A stretch of 50,381 nt of DNA, taken from Dysgonamonadaceae bacterium. Its GTDB lineage: Bacteria > Bacteroidota > Bacteroidia > Bacteroidales > Azobacteroidaceae. The notes beneath the pieces are model-generated. The model did no database searches. It was not told the origin of the DNA and saw only the letters and a program-made list of their open reading frames with translations. Shown here piece by piece: positions 45,705 to 50,381 of this stretch; the first letter of the stretch is position 1, and each line of letters opens with the position of its first letter. Location: the NCBI GenBank assembly GCA_031270075.1, contig JAISYG010000022.1:1-50381 (forward strand), given 5' to 3'. The position numbers and the translations under genes were made by a program.

Positions 45705-46703
45705 TTAACGGTTAATTTCCAAAAACTTCAACAGCGCGGCTTTGGCTTTTCCCGATTCCAGCGATGTTCTCGCTTTATCCAAGCAGGTGTGAATGTCTAA
45801 CTGCGGTTCAATGGTTTGGATGGCGACCGCCGCATTGACAATTACTACATTTTTTTGCGATTGGGTAGCTGTATTATCCAAAACATCGTCGAAAATGCGG
45901 GCAGCCTCTTTTGGAGTGGCTCCACCGAACAATTCCTGCGGGTTGGCGCGGGGAAAGCCCAACTCTTCCGGTCGATACAACTTTTCTCCGAAGCGGTTAA
46001 TGATTTTGAAGGTATCGGTCAGCGATATTTCGTCGTAGCCGTCCAAGCTGTGGACAATAGAAAAATCGTTACCGCTTTCCTGGTAAATATAATTGTAGAG
46101 CCGCGCCATTTTCAAGTCGTAAACGCCCAAGACCTGACGTTTAGGCATCAAGGGATTGACGATGGGGCCTAAAATATTGAAAAACGTTCTTACGGCCAAT
46201 GCCTTCCGAATCGGCGATACGGCTTTCAGCGCCGGACTGAAAAACGGTGCATGAAGGTAGGCAAAATTGCTTTCGTCCAACGATTGTTTCAGCGCCGCAA
46301 TATCCGTTGTAAACCGGACACCATGTTCTTCCATTACATTGGATGCGCCGCTGACCGATGTGGCTCCGATATTCCCGTGTTTCACCACCTTGTAACCGGC
46401 CCCGGCCGTTACCAGACAGGCGGCTGTCGAAATGTTGAACGTGTTTTTACCGTCGCCGCCCGTGCCGACAATGTCGATGGGGTTGTAATCGCTCAGTTCG
46501 TCGACCTTGACGCGCATGTCCAGCAAGGCCTCGCGGAAGCCGAGAATCTCGTCCACGCTGATGCTTCGCATGAAATAGACGGTTACGAAGGCCGCCATCT
46601 GGCTTTCGTTGTACTTGCCCTCCGCCATGCTGGTTAAGACCTGTTTCGCTTCCTCGCGCGAAAGGTACTGGTGTTCAAACAGTCTGTTGAGTATTGCTTT
46701 CAT
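45705..46703 (-). CDS. trpD: Anthranilate phosphoribosyltransferase
   Basis: Transfers the phosphoribosyl group of PRPP to anthranilate. The 332-aa protein has IVGTGGDGKNTFNIST with the GTGGD PRPP-binding motif, VKHGNIGATSVSGASNVME, and NILGPIVNPLMPKRQVLGVY. The gene is 6 bases after trpG and separate from it. Confidence 0.95.
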   Translation of the reverse strand: MKAILNRLFEHQYLSREEAKQVLTSMAEGKYNESQMAAFVTVYFMRSISVDEILGFREALLDMRVKVDELSDYNPIDIVGTGGDGKNTFNISTAACLVTAGAGYKVVKHGNIGATSVSGASNVMEEHGVRFTTDIAALKQSLDESNFAYLHAPFFSPALKAVSPIRKALAVRTFFNILGPIVNPLMPKRQVLGVYDLKMARLYNYIYQESGNDFSIVHSLDGYDEISLTDTFKIINRFGEKLYRPEELGFPRANPQELFGGATPKEAARIFDDVLDNTATQSQKNVVIVNAAVAIQTIEPQLDIHTCLDKARTSLESGKAKAALLKFLEINR

Positions 46704-46709
46704 ATTTTG

Positions 46710-47276
46710 TTAATCTTCTAAAAAGTTTTTAATCATTGTTTTGCCTCGCGGCGTTAATACCGATTCGGGGTGAAACTGCACGCCATGCACATCCAGTGTC
46801 TGGTGCTTTAGCGCCATAATTTGTCCGGATTCATCCTCGGCCGTAATTTCCAAAACAGAAGGGAACTGTTCTTTCGATACAATCCACGAATGATAACGAC
46901 CCACTTCCAGCGTTTCCGGCAAACCGCGGAACAAACGATCGTGGCCGGTAATCCTGACAGGCGTAGCTACGCCGTGATACACATTTTCCAAATTGATCAA
47001 TTGTCCGCCGAAAGCTTCCGCCAGAGCTTGATGACCGAGGCAAACGCCCAGGATGCTTTTTGTAGCGGCAAACCGGCGAATCAAGGGCAACAGCAAACCG
47101 GCTTCGGATGGGATGCCCGGCCCCGGCGAGAGGATGATTTTGTCGAACCGTTCAATGTCGTCCAGCGAAATTTTATTGTTCCGGTGGACTTCCAGCTCTG
47201 TGTATCCCCACTCTTTCACAACATGCACCAAGTTGTAGGTGAAGGAATCGTAGTTATCGAAAATTAGAATATTCAT
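46710..47276 (-). CDS. trpG: Anthranilate synthase glutamine amidotransferase subunit
   Basis: Supplies ammonia from glutamine to TrpE. The 188-aa class I amidotransferase has the nucleophile C79 in ILGVCLGHQALAEAFGG and the His/Glu pair H169 and E171 in GVQFHPES. FDNYDSFTYNLV at the start is characteristic for TrpG/PabA. Located in the trp operon 3 bases after trpE, so anthranilate rather than aminodeoxychorismate synthesis is the role. Confidence 0.95.
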   Translation of the reverse strand: MNILIFDNYDSFTYNLVHVVKEWGYTELEVHRNNKISLDDIERFDKIILSPGPGIPSEAGLLLPLIRRFAATKSILGVCLGHQALAEAFGGQLINLENVYHGVATPVRITGHDRLFRGLPETLEVGRYHSWIVSKEQFPSVLEITAEDESGQIMALKHQTLDVHGVQFHPESVLTPRGKTMIKNFLED

Positions 47277-47279
47277 CGG

Positions 47280-48686
47280 TTAATTGATAATCTTTTCCGC
47301 CTCATCAATCGCTTTCTTCAAAGCGCCGAGCTTGTTATTGACCTCCTGCCATTCGGATTCCTCGTTGGAACGCGACACAATGCCAGCGCCCGCCTGATAA
47401 TACAACACATTGTTTTTGCTGATAAACGAGCGAATGGTTATGGCTTGATTCAAATCGCCGTTTAGCCCAATGTAGCCGATGCAGCCGCCGTAAGCACCAC
47501 GATTGTGGGGTTCGATGTCGCGAATCAGTTCCATGGCACGGATTTTCGGCGCACCGGAAAGCGTTCCCGCCGGAAACGTATCGGCGTAGATGCGAATAGT
47601 GTTTTTGCCTTCTTCCACTTCACCCTCCACGCGTGAAACCAAATGGATGACATGCGAATAATACTGTACCTCCTTGAAGAAATCGAGATGCACGTTGCGG
47701 GTATTCCGGCTTAAATCGTTGCGCGCCAAGTCGACCAGCATCACGTGTTCGGCGTTTTCCTTGGGGTCGGCCAGTAATTCCTGCACCAATGTTTTGTCCT
47801 TCTCGTCGTCGCCCGTACGACGGAACGTACCGGCAATCGGGTCGATATAGGCCCTGCCTTTGGCGATGCGGCAATGTGTTTCGGGACTGGAACCGAAAAT
47901 ACGGAACGAACCGAAATCAAAATAAAACAGGTAGGGCGAGGGATTGATCGAACGCAAGGCCCGGTACACTTTGAAATCATCGCCGGAGAAAGCCTGCGAG
48001 AAACAGCGCGACAGCACAATCTGAAACACATCGCCGCGTTTGCAATGGGCAATGCCCCGGCGTACCATTTCTTTGTACTGCGCATCGGTAACGGTGGCTT
48101 TTTCTTCGCCCTTCGCGCTAAAATTGTAAGAAGCATAATTCCGGTTGTTCAGAATAGCCATCACCTCGTCCATCCGGCTTGCTTCGCCTTCCTGCAAGTT
48201 TTCCACAATCGTCAGTTCATTTTTGAAATGATTGACAACCACAATGTACCGGTAAAAAAGGTACAGGATACTCGGAATGGAACTGGCCCCGGTTTCCTGT
48301 TTCTCCGGGTCGATTTCGTCGAAATACTTCACGGCGTCGTAGGCGGTGTATCCGAAGAAGCCGTTGAAGCCGGTAGGATTCCGGTCGTCAGTAATTTCAA
48401 AAGAATGGATAAAGCGATCTAACTGCTCCACCACAGAGGGTTGAATGGATCGGATCTCCGTTGTTCCGTCGGGATAGGCCAAACGGATGGTTCCCTCTTT
48501 TGCCTCGAACCGCGCAATGGGATGCAGGCCGATGAACGACACCGAGTTTTCGTTCCCGTGGAAATCCGAACTCTCGAGCAATGCCGATTCCGGATAAACA
48601 TCCCGGATGCGTAAATAGATACTTACCGGCGTCTGCAAATCGGCAAGAATGGTTTTGCTTCGCGTGTGAATAACTGTTTTCTTCAT
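47280..48686 (-). CDS. trpE: Anthranilate synthase component I
   Basis: Makes anthranilate from chorismate and ammonia. The 468-aa protein has the chorismate-binding C-terminal domain with GDVFQIVLSRCFSQ, IFGSSPETHCRIA, DPIAGTFRRTG, and FPAGTLSGAPKIRAMELI. The N-terminal motif ALLESSDFHG corresponds to the LLES site of tryptophan feedback inhibition. As the first structural gene after the attenuator it is controlled by both enzyme inhibition and (inferred) attenuation. Confidence 0.95.
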   Translation of the reverse strand: MKKTVIHTRSKTILADLQTPVSIYLRIRDVYPESALLESSDFHGNENSVSFIGLHPIARFEAKEGTIRLAYPDGTTEIRSIQPSVVEQLDRFIHSFEITDDRNPTGFNGFFGYTAYDAVKYFDEIDPEKQETGASSIPSILYLFYRYIVVVNHFKNELTIVENLQEGEASRMDEVMAILNNRNYASYNFSAKGEEKATVTDAQYKEMVRRGIAHCKRGDVFQIVLSRCFSQAFSGDDFKVYRALRSINPSPYLFYFDFGSFRIFGSSPETHCRIAKGRAYIDPIAGTFRRTGDDEKDKTLVQELLADPKENAEHVMLVDLARNDLSRNTRNVHLDFFKEVQYYSHVIHLVSRVEGEVEEGKNTIRIYADTFPAGTLSGAPKIRAMELIRDIEPHNRGAYGGCIGYIGLNGDLNQAITIRSFISKNNVLYYQAGAGIVSRSNEESEWQEVNNKLGALKKAIDEAEKIIN

Positions 48687-48707
48687 TCTAAATATACATT
48701 TATGAAT

Positions 48708-48739
48708 AAAAAAGCCTGTCGTGAGTACGACAGGCTTTT
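48708..48739 (-). terminator. trp attenuator terminator hairpin
   Basis: In the RNA, AAAAGCCUGUCGU (from 48739 to 48727) pairs perfectly over 13 bp with ACGACAGGCUUUU (48722-48710) around the loop ACUC, followed by six U (48713-48708, partly in the stem). It lies between the leader peptide and trpE, 21 bases before the trpE start codon, so it can only act on trpEGDCFA. Confidence 0.9.
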
Positions 48740-48810
48740 CTGTATTTTCAAACCAATATATCTTCGACTCACGACTTTTGAAGTTGAGAGTGCCACCACC
48801 AAGATATATT
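48718..48810 (-). promoter_or_regulatory. Alternative RNA pairings of the trp attenuator
   Basis: In the RNA the strand GUCGUGAGU (48775-48767), which contains the leader-peptide stop codon UGA, is fully complementary to ACUCACGAC (48726-48718), the loop and first half of the terminator 3' arm; this would be the antiterminator. A second pair, AAUAUAUCUU (48810-48801), immediately before the Trp codons, with AAGAUAUAUU (48764-48755), is a perfect 10-bp match enclosing the antiterminator strand. A ribosome stalled at Trp codons would open the latter and allow antitermination; one reaching the stop codon would cover the antiterminator. Mutual exclusivity is seen; function is inferred. Confidence 0.75.
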
Positions 48811-48825
48811 TACTATTGCTTTCAT
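48769..48825 (-). CDS. trpL: trp leader peptide with three tandem Trp codons
   Basis: An 18-codon frame encodes MKAIVNISWWWHSQLQKS. The three adjacent TGG codons (48793-48801) in such a short frame, located after a promoter and before a terminator upstream of trpE, are the hallmark of a tryptophan-sensing leader. The stop codon UGA sits inside the antiterminator strand. The ATG is preceded by an A-rich stretch without Shine-Dalgarno sequence, usual in this phylum. Too short for automatic detection. Confidence 0.85.
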   Translation of the reverse strand: MKAIVNISWWWHSQLQKS

Positions 48826-48841
48826 TTTTTTAATAACGGGG

Positions 48842-48871
48842 CAAAATTACAAATAAATTTTATATATCCAA
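48842..48871 (-). promoter_or_regulatory. Promoter of the trp leader/trpEGDCFA transcript
   Basis: On the minus strand TTG (48869-48871), a 19-base spacer and TAATTTTG (48842-48849) match the Bacteroidetes consensus. It starts 7 bases after the trpB stop and would produce a leader RNA of about 15 bases before the leader-peptide ATG. Confidence 0.65.
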
Positions 48872-48898
48872 CTATTTTTTATATTTTTTTGGTTGAAT
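48842..48898 (-). repeat. Duplicated promoter/dyad block, downstream copy
   Basis: This 57-base block aligns without gaps to 50094-50150 with 48 identical positions. It contains the promoter elements and a dyad (CAACCA … TAGTTG on the minus strand). It overlaps the last codons of trpB, so the TrpB C-terminal residues are encoded within it. Confidence 0.7.
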
Positions 48899-50081
48899 TT
48901 TCGATTTTAGAATACGTTTCCATATCCTTATCGCCACGACCGGAAAGGCAAATAACGACTACATCTTCCGGCCGGAATATTTTCTTTTTCAGTACACCCA
49001 GTGCATGAGCCGATTCGATGGCAGGAATAATGCCTTCCAATTGGGTTAACTCGAAAGCGGCATTCATCGCCTCATCATCGGTAATCGCCCATACTTCCGA
49101 ACGGCCGGTTTTGGCTAAATGGGCGTGCAAGGGGCCGATACCGGGATAATCCAAACCGGCGGAAATGGAATAAGGTTCTTCGATTTGCCCGTCATCCGAC
49201 TGCATCAGCAAGGTTTTGCTACCGTGGATAATGCCCAATCGTCCTAAGTGAATGGTAGCCGCCGACTGTCCGGAATCCACGCCTTTGCCGGCCGCTTCGG
49301 TCAATACAATACGGACGGACGGCTCGTCCAGGAAATGAAAAATCGTTCCGGCTGCATTGCTGCCGCCGCCCACGCAGGCAATGAGGTAGTCGGGCGTTTC
49401 CCGGCTTTCTTTTTCCTGCAACTGCCATCGGATCTCCTCGCTGATAACCGATTGCAGCCGGGCTACCATGTCGGGATAAGGATGCGGCCCCACTGTCGAA
49501 CCGATAATGTAATAGGTGTCCGAAGGGTGGGAGCACCAGTCGCGGATGGCTTCGTTGGTAGCGTCTTTCAACGTCCGGTTGCCGCTGGTAACGGGTATGA
49601 CTTCGGCGCCCAGCATGCGCATTCGTTTTACATTCAGGTGTTGACGGGACACATCCGTAGCGCCCATATACACCACACACGGCATGTTCATCAGGGCGCA
49701 GACCGTGGCGGTGGCTACGCCGTGCTGTCCGGCGCCTGTTTCGGCGATAATCCGGGTTTTGCCCATGCGGCGCGCCAGCAGAATTTGCCCGATGGTGTTG
49801 TTTATTTTGTGTGCGCCGGTATGGTTCAAGTCTTCCCGTTTCAGGTAGATACGACAATTGTAGCGGTTAGAAAGTCTTTGGGCCAAGTAGAGAGGCGAGG
49901 GGCGTCCGACATAGTCCCGCAAGAGGGCGTGGTATTCTTGTTGAAACTGCGGGTCGTCCAGCACTTTCCGGTAATTGTTTTTCAGGTTTTCGACACTGGC
50001 GTACAGGATTTCAGGGATATAGGCGCCGCCGTATTCCCCGTAAAAACCGTTTTCATTTACGTTGTATGGTTGCATATTCAA
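48879..50081 (-). CDS. trpB: Tryptophan synthase beta subunit
   Basis: A PLP enzyme joining indole and serine to tryptophan. The 400-aa protein has GFYGEYGGAYIPEIL at the N-terminus, the PLP-binding K92 in LNHTGAHKINNTIGQ, the phosphate loop GGGSNAAG, and the ammonium-type C-terminal signature LSGRGDKDM. It is the first trp gene with its own promoter and is separated from trpE by the attenuator, so its expression should escape leader-based control. The C-terminal tail after ME (TYSKIENSTKKI) is partly encoded in the duplicated promoter block. Confidence 0.96.
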   Translation of the reverse strand: MNMQPYNVNENGFYGEYGGAYIPEILYASVENLKNNYRKVLDDPQFQQEYHALLRDYVGRPSPLYLAQRLSNRYNCRIYLKREDLNHTGAHKINNTIGQILLARRMGKTRIIAETGAGQHGVATATVCALMNMPCVVYMGATDVSRQHLNVKRMRMLGAEVIPVTSGNRTLKDATNEAIRDWCSHPSDTYYIIGSTVGPHPYPDMVARLQSVISEEIRWQLQEKESRETPDYLIACVGGGSNAAGTIFHFLDEPSVRIVLTEAAGKGVDSGQSAATIHLGRLGIIHGSKTLLMQSDDGQIEEPYSISAGLDYPGIGPLHAHLAKTGRSEVWAITDDEAMNAAFELTQLEGIIPAIESAHALGVLKKKIFRPEDVVVICLSGRGDKDMETYSKIENSTKKI

Positions 50082-50093
50082 TTATTTATGAGC

Positions 50094-50123
50094 CAAAAGT
50101 ACAAATTAATTTTTAATACCCAA
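50094..50123 (-). promoter_or_regulatory. Promoter of trpB
   Basis: On the minus strand TTG (50121-50123), a 19-base spacer and TACTTTTG (50094-50101) match the Bacteroidetes consensus and lie 12 bases before the trpB ATG at 50081. No leader peptide or terminator lies between. Confidence 0.65.
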
Positions 50124-50150
50124 CCATTTTTTATATATTTATGGCTGAAT
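50094..50150 (-). repeat. Duplicated promoter/dyad block, upstream copy
   Basis: Gap-free partner of 48842-48898 (48/57 identical). Contains the dyad CAGCCA … TGGTTG (minus strand) next to the -33 element, a possible operator for a tryptophan-responsive repressor. Confidence 0.7.
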
Positions 50151-50165
50151 CTTTGATTTCACAAT

Positions 50166-50300
50166 ATGGAACGGCAAATTTTTGAGAGTATCCGTCAACT
50201 TAAACGTGAATTGATACCCAACGAGCGTTTCAATTTGCTATTGGATTGGAAAATTGTTGTTCCCCAATGCCTCAAAAATGTCATTGACATCAATGGTTGA
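50166..50300 (+). pseudogene. Short frame resembling a nucleotidyltransferase N-terminus
   Basis: A 44-codon frame reads MERQIFESIRQLKRELIPNE before becoming unrecognisable. The first 20 residues resemble the start of small MNT-type nucleotidyltransferases, which continue with a GS motif and paired Asp; both are missing here. It is probably a truncated remnant; a real small protein is possible. Low certainty. Confidence 0.25.
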
Positions 50301-50352
50301 GGCGATTTTTTGTGGATTTTTCCCCATTGGACTGTTATTTTTTTGTTAAAAG

Positions 50353-50380
50353 TAAGGGCGAACACTGCGGCTCGCCCTTA
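50353..50380. other. 9-bp hairpin at the window end
   Basis: TAAGGGCGA and TCGCCCTTA enclose a 10-base loop. On the minus strand it is followed by CTTTTAAC, so it could terminate a gene beyond the window, or be part of a repeated palindromic element; the sequence ends here. Confidence 0.45.
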
Positions 50381-50381
50381 T

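Overview
The window looks like a chromosomal piece of a strictly anaerobic Bacteroidota, probably of the order Bacteroidales. The evidence is the gene content (an Rnf complex, pyruvate:ferredoxin oxidoreductase, hexuronate catabolism, a fimbrillin-like lipoprotein, a type IX secretion C-terminal sorting domain), the weak or absent Shine-Dalgarno sequences, and several promoters matching the Bacteroidetes consensus (TTTG or TTG, a spacer of 19 to 20, then TAnnTTTG). No rRNA, tRNA, CRISPR array or intact insertion sequence was recognised. Layout: (1) 1-16025, minus strand, is one long run of closely spaced genes. It holds a LacI-type regulator, a YhcH-like protein, uxaB, uxaA, kduI, kduD, a DUF4861 lipoprotein, kdgK, a hexuronate transporter and a GH105 hydrolase, then only three bases later rseC and rnfBCDGE. 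rnfA is not in the window, which begins 119 bases beyond rnfE in a cluster of short direct repeats. uxaC is divergent from the regulator, and the spacer between them holds two similar palindromes that are good operator candidates. Together these genes take pectin-derived (unsaturated) uronates to 2-keto-3-deoxygluconate and its 6-phosphate. (2) 17597-18820 is the rpsF-rpsR-rplI ribosomal operon with promoter and terminator. (3) 19028-26348 carries a cation/proton antiporter, an AAA ATPase with an unusual Walker B motif, remnants of a DUF1016 nuclease gene, and a full-length nifJ broken by one in-frame TAA. (4) 26626-32494 has a small outer-membrane barrel, an LVIVD-repeat lipoprotein, a PAP2 phosphatase, recJ and a serine acetyltransferase gene. 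(5) 32495-35440 is an accessory stretch with a possible structured RNA, a small protein of unknown function and a fimbrillin/FISUMP lipoprotein. (6) 35441-38854 holds rimM, murA and ruvC; a retropepsin/DUF5678-like pair sits between murA and rimM and is flanked by partial second copies of the murA-rimM junction. (7) 38885-43519 is a 1544-residue secreted subtilisin-like protease with glycine-rich repeats and a T9SS sorting domain. (8) 43494-50081, minus strand, is a complete tryptophan operon, trpB then trpEGDCFA. The most striking non-coding signal is between trpB and trpE: a promoter, an 18-residue leader peptide with three consecutive Trp codons, an antiterminator strand that contains the leader stop codon, and a 13-bp terminator, which together form a textbook-like transcription attenuator. 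A 57-bp promoter/dyad block occurs twice (48/57 identical), once on each side of trpB, so trpB and trpEGDCFA appear to have related promoters while only the latter passes through the attenuator.
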